Positions 43,832 to 52,584 of a stretch of 64,000 nucleotides of DNA are shown in pieces (positions within the stretch are counted from its first letter, which is position 1; each line of letters starts with the position of its first letter). The DNA is taken from contig JAFRHL010000006.1 of NCBI GenBank assembly GCA_017433295.1, positions 93,653 through 157,652 of the forward strand, in the 5' to 3' direction. Both the position numbers and the translations under genes were made by a program. Under the pieces are notes generated by a model. The model saw only the letters and a program-made list of their open reading frames with translations, was not told the DNA's origin and searched no databases. The stretch is from Eubacterium sp. (lineage in GTDB: Bacteria; Bacillota; Clostridia; Lachnospirales; Lachnospiraceae).

Positions 43832-45022
43832 TCAATCCTCAAAAATTGTATGGTACTTTTTGTATTCGGCCAGGCGGTTCTGGATACGGTCATGGGGATC
43901 TAAAACAGAGCTGATGGATGCCTCGTGATTCATATAATCAATTAAGAGAGCGATATACTTTGAAATATCGCAGCTTACATACCACTCACGGTTGAAAAGC
44001 TCGGGCCGCTGGTAAGTAGAGTTGGTGGTGATGACCCTGTAGATCAGACCATCTTCATAAGCTTTATCAAAGGCAGCCAGACCGTTGGTAAACATACCGA
44101 AGGTAGATATACAGAATACTCTTGCCGCGCCCCGGCGTTTTAACTCTCTGGCCACATCCAGCATACTGTCTCCGGAAGAGATCATATCATCAACGATGAT
44201 AACATCCTTGTTTTTGACGGAATCCCCGAGAAACTCGTGGGCGACGATGGGATTTCGTCCGTCAATGATGACAGAGTAATCCCGTCTCTTATAGAACATA
44301 CCGATGTCTACGCCAAGAACCGTTGAGAAATACATGGTCCTTTTCATGGCTCCCTCATCAGGGCTGATAACCATAAGGTGTTCATTATCTATCTTAAGGT
44401 CATCAGTGGATTTCAGAAGAGTCTTGATAAACTGGTAGGTGGGCATGATATTATCAAAACCTTTGAGGGGAATGGCGTTCTGTACCCGAGGGTCGTGGGC
44501 GTCAAAGGTGAGGACATTATCGACCCCTATGTTGGACAGCTCCTGCAGGGCAAAAGCACAGTCAAGGGACTCCCGGGAGCTCCTTTTATGCTGGCGGCTC
44601 TCATAGAGGAAGGGCATAATAACAGTAATACTCTTGGGCTTGCCGGATGCCGCCGCGATAAGACGCTTGATATCGGCATAAATATCATCGGGCGACATAT
44701 GGTTTTTGTGTCCGCATACAGTATATTCCAGACTGTAATTTAATACGTCTGCCAGGATGTAGAGGTCGACTCCCCTGACAGAATCAGAGATCAGAGCCTT
44801 CGCCTCTCCGGTTCCGAACCTGGGGCAGGTAGAGGGGATAATGAAAGTGTCTCTCTCATAATCTCTGAAAACAATATTGGACTTGTGGTTGTGATCACGT
44901 TCTTTTCTCCAGTTTACAATATACTCATCAATTCTCCTGCCCAGCTCTTCACAGCTCGGATGTACGATTATTCCAAGCCTTCCCACTGGTACGGTTGCAA
45001 ACTTACTGTCATCTGGCTTCAT
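43832..45022 (-). CDS. prs: Ribose-phosphate pyrophosphokinase
   Basis: The enzyme makes PRPP from ribose-5-phosphate and ATP for nucleotide, His and Trp synthesis. The PRPP-binding motif is VIIVDDMISSGDSM near residue 290; FDAHDPRVQN near 185 and SPDEGAMKR near 233 are also typical. At 396 residues it is longer than the usual 310-320, with an N-terminal addition and insertions, a form I associate with clostridial relatives. It is the last gene of a minus-strand run after the dnaI-like gene (86-nt gap) and converges with the PBP gene. Confidence 0.9.
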   Translation of the reverse strand: MKPDDSKFATVPVGRLGIIVHPSCEELGRRIDEYIVNWRKERDHNHKSNIVFRDYERDTFIIPSTCPRFGTGEAKALISDSVRGVDLYILADVLNYSLEYTVCGHKNHMSPDDIYADIKRLIAAASGKPKSITVIMPFLYESRQHKRSSRESLDCAFALQELSNIGVDNVLTFDAHDPRVQNAIPLKGFDNIMPTYQFIKTLLKSTDDLKIDNEHLMVISPDEGAMKRTMYFSTVLGVDIGMFYKRRDYSVIIDGRNPIVAHEFLGDSVKNKDVIIVDDMISSGDSMLDVARELKRRGAARVFCISTFGMFTNGLAAFDKAYEDGLIYRVITTNSTYQRPELFNREWYVSCDISKYIALLIDYMNHEASISSVLDPHDRIQNRLAEYKKYHTIFED

Positions 45023-45108
45023 GGCTAATCTCCTTTTTTAATCCGCGAATAAAAATTACCTGGTGTGAAATAATAGCTTATATAAATCTTATAGCATCCC
45101 CCTTTCCA

Positions 45109-46101
45109 TTAGTCAAGAGACGATACAGCCTTTTTGACACGAATGTCTTCTCCGTAAATGTGAATAAGCTGGTAGGACTCTATGATCCTGGAGGAGACCC
45201 TTTCCGTGTAAACTTTGCTGATCTGCTGCAGGGATAAATTGGTATTAATAATAGTGGATTTCCTCTTCAGGATCCTCTCATTGATGTACAAAAACAGTTT
45301 TGAATTGATAAAGGCATTGTTCATTTCCGTGCCCAGGTCATCGATGATGAGCAGGTCACAGGACAGCAGCCAGGAATGACTGTCATAGTCACGTTCCTTC
45401 CGGTGAAAGGTATATTCTTCCAGCAGGGAAAAAAACTGATAGGCTGTCAGGTAGATCACACTTTTCCCCCTGGCCAGCAGGTCATTGGCAATACAGCACG
45501 AAAGGAAGGTTTTCCCCACGCCCGCGTTGCCCCGGATCAGGAGATTCTGTCCCGGAAAATCATCAAACCTGTCTATATATGATCTGCACCGGTCCAATAC
45601 CCGGCCTATATTCTCCCGGGGTGAAAGGGGCTGACGGTCAGAGACAGTATCAGGATAATAATCAATGCAAAAGCGGGAAAAGTTACTGTCTGCCAGGGTG
45701 TCCGTAAGATTGGACTGTTCATATAAAATCTCTGCAACATACCTGAAAAAGCATGAGCATTTCCGGTCGCCCTCATAGCCGGTATCCCTGCAGACAGGGC
45801 AGGTGTATATGGGATCCAGATAATCCGCCGGATAACCGTGGACGGCCAGCTGGTTGACCTTTTCCATGGACAGCTTTCGGATTTCCTCCCGCAGCTCGTT
45901 CCTTTTATCCGATCCGGGATGATAAAGCATATATCTTGCCTTATCCATGGATATATGCGCAATTTTCTCATCAATATGCCGGATCTCGGGAATCCTGTTA
46001 TAGACCTCCTCGCGGCGTTTTAAAGAGATAAGCTGATTCTCCATCCTCCGGCCGGCATACCCCTTTATAATATCGGTATATTGTTTTTGCGATATGGACA
46101 T
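45109..46101 (-). CDS. DnaI/DnaC-like helicase loader ATPase
   Basis: The 330-residue AAA+ protein loads the replicative helicase. An N-terminal helical region (1-105) is followed by a zinc-binding CPVCRDTGYEGDRKCSC near 110-125, as in primosomal loaders. Walker A is GNAGVGKTFL near 190, Walker B is LLIIDDLGTE near 248, and the arginine finger region is VSSRI near 305. The start has a GGAGG site. It lies 2 nt after the dnaD gene. It is a close functional match to B. subtilis DnaI. Confidence 0.9.
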   Translation of the reverse strand: MSISQKQYTDIIKGYAGRRMENQLISLKRREEVYNRIPEIRHIDEKIAHISMDKARYMLYHPGSDKRNELREEIRKLSMEKVNQLAVHGYPADYLDPIYTCPVCRDTGYEGDRKCSCFFRYVAEILYEQSNLTDTLADSNFSRFCIDYYPDTVSDRQPLSPRENIGRVLDRCRSYIDRFDDFPGQNLLIRGNAGVGKTFLSCCIANDLLARGKSVIYLTAYQFFSLLEEYTFHRKERDYDSHSWLLSCDLLIIDDLGTEMNNAFINSKLFLYINERILKRKSTIINTNLSLQQISKVYTERVSSRIIESYQLIHIYGEDIRVKKAVSSLD

Positions 46102-46103
46102 GT

Positions 46104-47123
46104 CTACCTCCTGGTCTTACCCGCCAGACGCAGCTCCAGAGCATCATAATCATAGGACCTCTGATCAAAATTATGGAAGGAGTTGGATGCGGTTGACAGG
46201 CCGGCTCTGCCTGTTCCGGATACAGGGGGATGGTCTTCCGTTCCTGTCCGGGGATGGTGCTTTTTATCCATGGACCGGATATCAGAAATGTTTTTGACCC
46301 CTGCCTTTTTCCAGTCCTCAAGAATCCGGTTGGCGTAGGGGAAGCTGGCCTGATGAGTAGCCAGCAGGGTACGGTTGCAGGCTTCCACAATAATGTCTGA
46401 TTCAAAGCCCATGGAATTCCACCGGCTGATGAAATCTATCTCTGACTGCCCCGGGTTCCTTCCGGAGATCCCGAAAGCCTTCATTACAGAGAATACGTTC
46501 CGGGTATAGAGAGCGGACTGGTCCATGGCTGCCTTTACGGTATCAATGCCCGCCTCATACCAGTTGATGGCAACCTTCTCCATGTAGCGTATCTGCTTTT
46601 TCCCCCGTTCTGAACAGTACTCCACCAGATATTCCAGAAGATCTGTGGAAAAATGCAGATCCTCACTGATATAACAGATGGAATTGAGCTCCTGAACAGA
46701 TAAAGGATGTCCTATATATGTTTCCGCCATGAAGACCAGGCGCTCCAGGTCCGTGTCCTGAATGTGTTTTTGAAGCTCAGAAGCGCTATAAGTATGCTTT
46801 TCGGGAACGGCCGCAGTGATACCTGAATCCGGAGTAAATACAGCAGGTGTGCTGCCGGGGCCGGTTTTTCCCTCCTTTTGTACAGATAACAGGCCTTCCT
46901 TCTTCCAATAACGGATGGCCCGTAAAACATCCTTTCTCGTCAGCTCCAGTTTATCTGCCAGAAGATCCGGTGTAACAGATATATTCTGGTTTGTAAGGCG
47001 AAGGATCAGAAGATAAATTTTTACATACTCTCCATCTGCTTTCAGCATATGCTGATCAATAAAATCATTGGATATTATTGTTACATTCTGTAGAATGTTC
47101 TGTGAAAGTATAATAGTGTCCAT
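46104..47123 (-). CDS. dnaD: DnaD-domain replication initiation protein
   Basis: The 339-residue protein has an N-terminal winged-helix domain (1-110) with a basic helix-turn-helix (SVTPDLLADKLELTRKDVLRAI). Two DnaB/DnaD helical repeats follow (about 130-205 and 220-290). The YxxxILxxW motif is seen in FPYANRILEDWKKAG near 280. Such proteins remodel DNA at origins and restart sites and help load the helicase with DnaI. The gene precedes the dnaI-like gene by 2 nt. It has a promoter at 47194-47222 and DnaA boxes upstream. Confidence 0.9.
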   Translation of the reverse strand: MDTIILSQNILQNVTIISNDFIDQHMLKADGEYVKIYLLILRLTNQNISVTPDLLADKLELTRKDVLRAIRYWKKEGLLSVQKEGKTGPGSTPAVFTPDSGITAAVPEKHTYSASELQKHIQDTDLERLVFMAETYIGHPLSVQELNSICYISEDLHFSTDLLEYLVEYCSERGKKQIRYMEKVAINWYEAGIDTVKAAMDQSALYTRNVFSVMKAFGISGRNPGQSEIDFISRWNSMGFESDIIVEACNRTLLATHQASFPYANRILEDWKKAGVKNISDIRSMDKKHHPRTGTEDHPPVSGTGRAGLSTASNSFHNFDQRSYDYDALELRLAGKTRR

Positions 47124-47193
47124 TTACCTTGTCACCGCCTTTTTCTTCTTGTAAATTACAGTTGATAATGATTATGCAGATCCTGATACTGCT

Positions 47194-47222
47194 ATCATAA
47201 CATATTTATCTGAAAAGGAAAA
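47194..47222 (-). promoter_or_regulatory. Probable dnaD promoter
   Basis: On the minus strand a -10 box TATGAT (47194-47199) lies 17 nt after a weak -35, TTTTCC (47217-47222). It would start transcription about 65 nt before dnaD. The DnaA-box cluster begins about 10 bp upstream of the -35. Confidence 0.5.
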
Positions 47223-47232
47223 GTTGCTCTTA

Positions 47233-47384
47233 TGTGGACAGACTGTGGACAGCCCGGTGGATAGCAGGGGGATTTAGCGGGCATAATATATGTGGATAAT
47301 CCTGTGGATAATGTGGATAACCCGGAATATTCCTTATAAATATTACAGAATTCGAGGGAAATTGTGAAAAAAAGAAGTGGATAA
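47233..47384 (-). promoter_or_regulatory. DnaA-box cluster upstream of dnaD
   Basis: Three perfect DnaA boxes, TGTGGATAA on the plus strand (TTATCCACA on the minus strand), lie at 47291-47299, 47303-47311 and 47312-47320. One- or two-mismatch copies are at 47233-47241, 47244-47252, 47256-47264 and 47376-47384. All seven point the same way. A run of almost pure A/T (47427-47460) follows. The cluster sits between dnaD and the palindromic elements. It could regulate dnaD-dnaI or act in replication. Confidence 0.75.
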
Positions 47385-47461
47385 CTGGTAGAAAAGTACT
47401 GGATGGGGGGCGGGCAGATTTATTCACAATCTTCAAAAAAATATTTTTTTATTTTTAAAGA

Positions 47462-47594
47462 CGCCGGGGGTGGGGCCCTTTTATCTCCCCAGGTTCCGTT
47501 GCTCCTCGGAATTTCAGGTTGTCAGGGAGGATTTATACATCGCTTCCTGCGGTGCAAAGTCACCTGTGGAGATAAAGGGGCCCCACCCCCGGCG
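47462..47594 (+). repeat. Modular palindromic element, copy 1
   Basis: The order is: stem 47462-47488, 4-nt linker, core block B 47493-47512, 30-nt variable centre, core block C 47543-47563, 4-nt linker, stem 47568-47594. The stems pair over all 27 positions if one G-T wobble is allowed. Block B itself contains a small TTCCG/CGGAA hairpin. Copy 2 has identical blocks B and C in inverse orientation. Confidence 0.85.
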
Positions 47595-47695
47595 GAATGT
47601 ATAAAAATAAAAAGAAGCGATTCCCCGGCCGGATGTTTAAAATAAAAGGGGGAGTCCCGGCAGGTTTGGGAGCGGCATGATTTTATTAGAAGCCA

Positions 47696-47824
47696 GCCGG
47701 AAGGGGCGGTCTGTATGTCTGAAAGTGACTTTGCACCGCAGGAAGAACCGGCTGAATTCCCGCAATACACAAGATATTCCGAGGAGCAACGGAACTTGAA
47801 GACATACAGACCGCCCCTTCCGGC
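47696..47824 (-). repeat. Modular palindromic element, copy 2 (inverted)
   Basis: The same architecture as copy 1 on the other strand: stem 47696-47720 pairs perfectly over 25 bp with 47800-47824. Blocks C (47725-47745) and B (47776-47795) are exact inverted copies, with the same 4-nt linkers and a 30-nt centre of unrelated sequence. Apart from the GCCGG/CCGGC base, the stem sequence differs from copy 1. Confidence 0.85.
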
Positions 47825-47838
47825 GTCTGTTTAAAAAA

Positions 47839-49215
47839 TCATCCCAGTATTTCTTCTCCGATATTCACCACATCCCCAGCTCCCATGGTGATGAGCAGGT
47901 CATGCCCTTTTACACGATCGAGGAGAAATTGCTCGATCTCGGCAAAGGAGGGGAAATAATATGCGTCAGTACCTGCTTCCTTCAGCAGGGCCAGGATATC
48001 CCGGGAAGAAACCAGACCGTTATCCGGTTCCCTGGCGGCATAGATGTCTGCCAGGACCACGTGGTCAGCCAGACTGAGTACCTGGGCAAACTCTGGGAGA
48101 AATGCCAGCGTGCGGGTGTAGGTGTGGGGCTGGAATACCACCCAGAGCTCGTCGTGGGGATACTCTCTGGCCGCGGTCAGAGTGGCACGGATCTCTGTGG
48201 GGTGGTGGGCATAGTCATCAATGACTGTGACATCTCCTATCTGTCCCTTGTACTCGAATCTTCGGTGGGTGCCTCCGAAACTGGACAGGCCGGCGAGGAT
48301 CTTCTCCATGTCCATGCCGATGGAGGAAGCACAGGCGATGGCTGCCAGAGAGTTCATTATGTTATGGACTCCTTTTACCTTGAGAGCCACTTTGACAATA
48401 TCTTCACCATGTACCACCAGAGTGTAGGCTGCATTTCCCTTTTCATCAAAGGAAATATCATGGGCAGAGTAGTCATTATCAGGATTTAACCCGAAGGTGA
48501 TGGTTTTTACGGTCAGCCCCTCAAGGATCTCTTCGGTGTGGGGCATGTCGCCGTTTATTATGATTGTTCCGTCAGAAGCAGTCTGAGAAGCGAAAATATG
48601 GAAAGAATGCTTGATGTCATCAAGATCCTTAAAGAAATCCATATGATCTTCTTCTATATTTAAGATAATGGAATAGAGCGGGTAAAACTCCAGAAAGCTG
48701 TTGGTATACTCGCAGGCTTCCGTCAGGAAAACGTCGGACTGCCCCACCCGGATGTTTCCTCCGATGCGGTCCAGCATTCCTCCCACACTGACAGTGGGGT
48801 CCATATTACCCTGAAGAAGGATATGGGTAAGCATGGAGGTTGTGGTGGTTTTTCCGTGGGTTCCAGCCACTGCGATGGAACGAAGATAATTGGCCATGAT
48901 CTGACCCAGGAGCACAGCCCTGCTCATCATGGGAAGCCCCTTTTCCTTTGCCGCGGCAAATTCCGGATTCTCAGGATGGATGGCGGCGGTATATACCACG
49001 AGATCAATGTCGTCTGTAATGTTGGAGGCTTCCTGCCCTATTTGGATAAGGGCTCCCAGGGAAGAGAGATGTTCGGTGATCCCGGAGGCCTTCATGTCGG
49101 ACCCGGAGATAGTGAAATTTCTGTCCAGAAGGATTTCGGCCAGACCGCTCATGCTGATGCCGCCGATGCCGATAAAATGGACGTGAACCGGTTTTTTAAA
49201 ATCAATCGTATACAT
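47839..49215 (-). CDS. murC: UDP-N-acetylmuramate-L-alanine ligase
   Basis: The 458-residue cytoplasmic enzyme adds L-alanine to UDP-MurNAc, the first amino acid of the peptidoglycan stem. The N-terminal Rossmann start is HFIGIGGISMSGLAEI (residues 13-28); the ATP-binding loop is AVAGTHGKTTTTSML near 115. EACEYTNSFL near 172, NIEEDHMDFF near 188 and DDYAHHPTEI near 342 are family blocks. The length is normal. It is a single minus-strand gene followed by the palindromic elements. Confidence 0.96.
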   Translation of the reverse strand: MYTIDFKKPVHVHFIGIGGISMSGLAEILLDRNFTISGSDMKASGITEHLSSLGALIQIGQEASNITDDIDLVVYTAAIHPENPEFAAAKEKGLPMMSRAVLLGQIMANYLRSIAVAGTHGKTTTTSMLTHILLQGNMDPTVSVGGMLDRIGGNIRVGQSDVFLTEACEYTNSFLEFYPLYSIILNIEEDHMDFFKDLDDIKHSFHIFASQTASDGTIIINGDMPHTEEILEGLTVKTITFGLNPDNDYSAHDISFDEKGNAAYTLVVHGEDIVKVALKVKGVHNIMNSLAAIACASSIGMDMEKILAGLSSFGGTHRRFEYKGQIGDVTVIDDYAHHPTEIRATLTAAREYPHDELWVVFQPHTYTRTLAFLPEFAQVLSLADHVVLADIYAAREPDNGLVSSRDILALLKEAGTDAYYFPSFAEIEQFLLDRVKGHDLLITMGAGDVVNIGEEILG

Positions 49216-49547
49216 GCTGATTACCCCTTTTATATATTAATTTATGGATCAATCGAGATCGCCGGTGTATATTTTATTACACAACCGGGAAAACAACTGC
49301 TTTTTTCGTAACTTATAGTATAACTCATGAAAATCATATTGTCGAGAGAAAGTTATAAAAGCAGAGGAGATGCTTTGTTACAAGTTTCACAAAAATATAA
49401 GGTAAAATGCATGAATTATATCACAAACTGCATAATTAATTGCCTGATACGGCTTTTCAATTATAGCAAATAATGGTATAATGAGCTAAACAGCATTTGC
49501 CGTAGGGCAGCTGCTATTTTACAAATCTTAAAAGGAGTGAGTTCTTA
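49216..49547. other. Divergent intergenic region murC / glgC
   Basis: The 332-bp A/T-rich gap holds the glgC promoter (-35 TTTTCA at 49454-49459, 17 nt, -10 TATAAT at 49477-49482) and presumably a murC promoter on the other strand near 49230-49330. No riboswitch, gene or strong repeat is seen. Confidence 0.6.
49454..49482 (+). promoter_or_regulatory. Promoter of glgC-glgD
   Basis: TTTTCA and a perfect TATAAT are spaced by 17 nt. The predicted leader is about 60 nt and ends in an AAAAGGAGTG ribosome site. Confidence 0.7.
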
Positions 49548-50810
49548 ATGATCAAGAAAGAAATGATTGCCATGCTGCTAGCCGGCGGTCAGGGCAGCAG
49601 ACTTGGAGTATTGACATCAAAATTGGCCAAACCGGCAGTTGCTTTCGGAGGCAAGTATAAGATTATTGACTTCCCACTCAGCAACTGTATTAATTCCGGT
49701 ATTGATACGGTGGGTGTTCTGACCCAGTACCAGCCCCTGCGGCTGAACCAGCATATCGGAATCGGTATTCCCTGGGACCTGGACAGGAATATCGGTGGTG
49801 TTACTGTACTTCCTCCCTATGAGAAGAGTGAGAATACAGACTGGTATACCGGCACGGCCAATGCCATTTACCAGAATATGGAGTTTATGGAGTACTATCA
49901 CCCGGACTATGTGGTCATTCTGGGCGGTGACCATATCTATAAGATGGATTACGAGATGATGCTCAACTTCCATAAGAAGAACGACGCGAAGATCACTCTG
50001 GCCACTTATGAAGTGCCCTGGGACGAGGCAAGCCGGTTTGGCCTGGTGATCACAGATGAGAACAACCAGGTGCTGGAATTTGAGGAAAAACCGGACAAGC
50101 CCAGAAGTAATAAGGCTTCCATGGGAATATATATATTTAACTGGGATGTGCTTAAGGAGTCCCTTGAGACGCTTAAAGACCAGCCGGGCTGTGACTTCGG
50201 CATGCATGTGATCCCATATTGCCATGAACGGGGTGACAAGATCATTGCCTATAATTATCAGGGTTACTGGAAGGATGTAGGTACCCTGGCTTCTTACTGG
50301 GAAGCCAATATGGAACTGATCGATATAATTCCGGAATTCAACCTCTATGAGGAGTTCTGGAGGATCTATACCAAGAGCGAGGTTCTGCCTCCCCAGTATT
50401 TTTCCGCGGGTTCCAGGGTGTCAGGCTGCATCGTGGGAGAAGGAACGGAGATCTATGGTGAGGTTTATGATTCCGTCATCGGTTCCGGAGTCACCATTGA
50501 GGAGGGAGCGGTAATAGCCAACTCCATTATCATGAATGGCTGCGTGATTAAAGCAGGGGCAAGGATCATGAAGTCCATCCTTGCGGAGAATGTCACCGTA
50601 GGAGAAAGATCAGAGCTGGGTGTTTTTGAGGAAAAGGAAAATAAATATAAGCCAAATGTATATGCAGGAGGGCTGGTTACCGTCGGCGAGTATTCTGTCA
50701 TCCCTCCGGATGTGAAGATCGGCAAGAATGTTGCAATCGCAGGCATTACCACCACGGAAGATTATCCGGAAGGAATTCTTGACAGTGGGGAGTCCATTAT
50801 CAGACAGTAG
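49548..50810 (+). CDS. glgC: ADP-glucose pyrophosphorylase, catalytic
   Basis: The 420-residue enzyme makes ADP-glucose from glucose-1-phosphate and ATP for glycogen synthesis. [15 protein letters not shown] (about 9-23) binds the nucleotide, [20 protein letters not shown] follows, and the [10 protein letters not shown] block is near 178. A left-handed beta-helix region occupies the last third. GlgC and GlgD together form the enzyme in Firmicutes, with GlgC catalytic. It is 16 nt before glgD. Confidence 0.96.
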   Translation: MIKKEMIAMLLAGGQGSRLGVLTSKLAKPAVAFGGKYKIIDFPLSNCINSGIDTVGVLTQYQPLRLNQHIGIGIPWDLDRNIGGVTVLPPYEKSENTDWYTGTANAIYQNMEFMEYYHPDYVVILGGDHIYKMDYEMMLNFHKKNDAKITLATYEVPWDEASRFGLVITDENNQVLEFEEKPDKPRSNKASMGIYIFNWDVLKESLETLKDQPGCDFGMHVIPYCHERGDKIIAYNYQGYWKDVGTLASYWEANMELIDIIPEFNLYEEFWRIYTKSEVLPPQYFSAGSRVSGCIVGEGTEIYGEVYDSVIGSGVTIEEGAVIANSIIMNGCVIKAGARIMKSILAENVTVGERSELGVFEEKENKYKPNVYAGGLVTVGEYSVIPPDVKIGKNVAIAGITTTEDYPEGILDSGESIIRQ

Positions 50811-50826
50811 AGGCAGGTGACAGTAT

Positions 50827-51951
50827 ATGAAAGCATTAGGAATTATATTAGCAGGCGGCAATAACAAACGAATCGGCAGACTGTCCGACAAGAGGGCCAT
50901 TGCGGCTCTTCCCATAGCGGGCAGCTACCGGGCCATTGATTTTACCTTAAGCAACATGTCCAACTCCAGGATATCGAAAGTGGCGGTATTTCCCCAGTTT
51001 AATGCCCGTTCCCTGAATGAGCATTTAAGCTCCAGTAAATGGTGGGATTTCGGCCGCAAACAGGGAGGCTTGTATGTATTTACCCCCACCGTGACCAAGG
51101 ACAACCATTTCTGGTACCAGGGAACGGCGGACGCCCTGTACCAGAATATAGACTTCCTGAAAAAGTGCCACGAGCCCTACGTGATCATCGCGCCGGGAGA
51201 CTGTGTCTATAAGCTGGATTACAATAAAGTGCTGGAGCGGCACATTGAGAGAAATGAGGATATTACCGTTGTTTATACACAGCTGAATGAGGAAGAGGAC
51301 GACCTGACCCGGTTCGGGATCCTAAAGCTGGATGAGAACGAGCGGATCATCGATTTTGAGGAGAAGCCCCTTGTGGCCCAGACCAACAACGTATCCATCG
51401 GTGTCTATGTGATCAGAAGGCGTCATCTTATAGAGATCCTTGAACGATGTGCCAAGGAAGACAGATATGATTTCGTGCAGGATGTGCTGGTACGTTATAA
51501 AAATGTCCGCAAGATCCATGGATACAGGCTGGATAGCTACTGGCGCAATATTGCCACGGTGGAGTCCTATTATAGGACCAATATGGATTTCCTGAAAAAG
51601 GACGTCAGGGATTACTTCTTTAAGCAGTATCCGGATGTGTATTCCCGTGTGGATGATCTTCCGCCGGCCAAGTACAATGCGGGATCTGAGATCAGCAACA
51701 GTATCATATCCTCCGGCTGTATCATCAACGGCAAGGTGGAAAATTCCGTCCTGTTTAAGGATGTCTATATAGGGAATAATTGTACCATCAGGAATTCCAT
51801 CATTCTGAATGATGTATATATCGGTGATGATTCCTACATCGAGAACTGTATCGTCGAGAGCAGGGATACACTTCGTCCCGGCACCAATTATGTGGGCTCG
51901 GAGGATGAGATCAGGATCGTTGTGGAAAAGAATGTCAGGTATATTTTATAA
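50827..51951 (+). CDS. glgD: ADP-glucose pyrophosphorylase-like subunit GlgD
   Basis: The 374-residue paralogue of GlgC modulates the enzyme. It keeps the fold (LGIILAGGNNKRIGRL at the start, IDFEEKPLVAQTNN near 175) but lacks several catalytic residues of GlgC, as is usual for GlgD. It shares a transcript with glgC. No glycogen synthase or branching enzyme gene is nearby. Confidence 0.94.
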   Translation: MKALGIILAGGNNKRIGRLSDKRAIAALPIAGSYRAIDFTLSNMSNSRISKVAVFPQFNARSLNEHLSSSKWWDFGRKQGGLYVFTPTVTKDNHFWYQGTADALYQNIDFLKKCHEPYVIIAPGDCVYKLDYNKVLERHIERNEDITVVYTQLNEEEDDLTRFGILKLDENERIIDFEEKPLVAQTNNVSIGVYVIRRRHLIEILERCAKEDRYDFVQDVLVRYKNVRKIHGYRLDSYWRNIATVESYYRTNMDFLKKDVRDYFFKQYPDVYSRVDDLPPAKYNAGSEISNSIISSGCIINGKVENSVLFKDVYIGNNCTIRNSIILNDVYIGDDSYIENCIVESRDTLRPGTNYVGSEDEIRIVVEKNVRYIL

Positions 51952-52063
51952 CCGTCATTCTTACCTGCGGGTAAATACATTTGGGTTGTACTTTATCCGG
52001 ATTTAATTTGGATGGAACGGTTTAGAGGGGGCCGGGAGATCATATATATTAGAGGAGGTTTAC

Positions 52064-52333
52064 ATGCAGGTTACAGACATAAGAGTTCGCAGGATCGCGA
52101 AGGAAGGAAAGATGAAGGCCATTGTTTCGGTCACCCTGGATGATGCTTTTGTGGTACATGACATAAAGGTCATCGAAGGGGAAAAGGGTTATTTCATTGC
52201 CATGCCAAGCCGCAGGGCATCGGATGGAGAATACCGCGATATTGCCCATCCCATTAATTCCGAGACAAGAGATAATCTTCAGACGCTGATACTTAATAAG
52301 TACAGAGAATCTCTGGAAGCATCAGAGGAGTAA
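52064..52333 (+). CDS. spoVG: SpoVG-family RNA/DNA-binding regulator
   Basis: The 89-residue protein matches SpoVG along its full length: [11 protein letters not shown] at the start, [17 protein letters not shown] near 26-42, [21 protein letters not shown] near 47-65. SpoVG affects sporulation and envelope genes and binds nucleic acid in several Firmicutes. It has an AGGAGG site. It is a single gene between glgD and the fusion gene. Confidence 0.96.
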   Translation: MQVTDIRVRRIAKEGKMKAIVSVTLDDAFVVHDIKVIEGEKGYFIAMPSRRASDGEYRDIAHPINSETRDNLQTLILNKYRESLEASEE

Positions 52334-52351
52334 TGCCTTTGTAATTATTCA

Positions 52352-52463
52352 TCAATCTCAGACGCAGATATGGTTTTCGCATGAGAGAGAAGAGAATCCT
52401 GCGTCTGAGATAGAATCAAAAGCCGTGACATCGGGTGATAGACCACCAGATGCTGCGGCTTTC
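52352..52463 (+). repeat. Two hairpins after spoVG, with a dispersed repeat
   Basis: ATCTCAGACGCAG (52355-52367) pairs perfectly with CTGCGTCTGAGAT (52399-52411). A second stem pairs AAAGCCG (52419-52425) with CGGCTTT (52456-52462) and has a nested GGTG/CACC. The 16-nt word TCAATCTCAGACGCAG at 52352-52367 recurs at 63913-63928. No clear T-run follows the first stem. Confidence 0.65.
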
Positions 52464-52517
52464 GTTGTATATGGGGCTGCCGTCCTTTGGATCTGTGCCG
52501 CAGGACCGACTTTGTCC

Positions 52518-52546
52518 TTGCGAAATCTTTTATTATTGTGTATAGT
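52518..52546 (+). promoter_or_regulatory. Promoter of the fusion gene
   Basis: TTGCGA (52518-52523) and TATAGT (52541-52546) are spaced by 17 nt. Transcription should begin near 52553, which rules out the ATG at 52552 and supports the start at 52585. Confidence 0.65.
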
Positions 52547-52584
52547 ATGTAATGCAAATAAAGGATTTCCCTGTGGAGAATGAC

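Noticed and set aside
47403-47645. Open frame of 80 codons on the plus strand in the dnaD-murC gap, and an opposite one at 47522-47770
   Set aside because: They run through the palindromic stems, have no ribosome site, and their codons follow the repeat structure rather than a protein pattern.
47462-47824. CRISPR array, integron attC sites or insertion sequence ends
   Set aside because: There are only two inverted units with different arms and no transposase, integrase or cas gene; attC sites conserve their ends rather than their interior.
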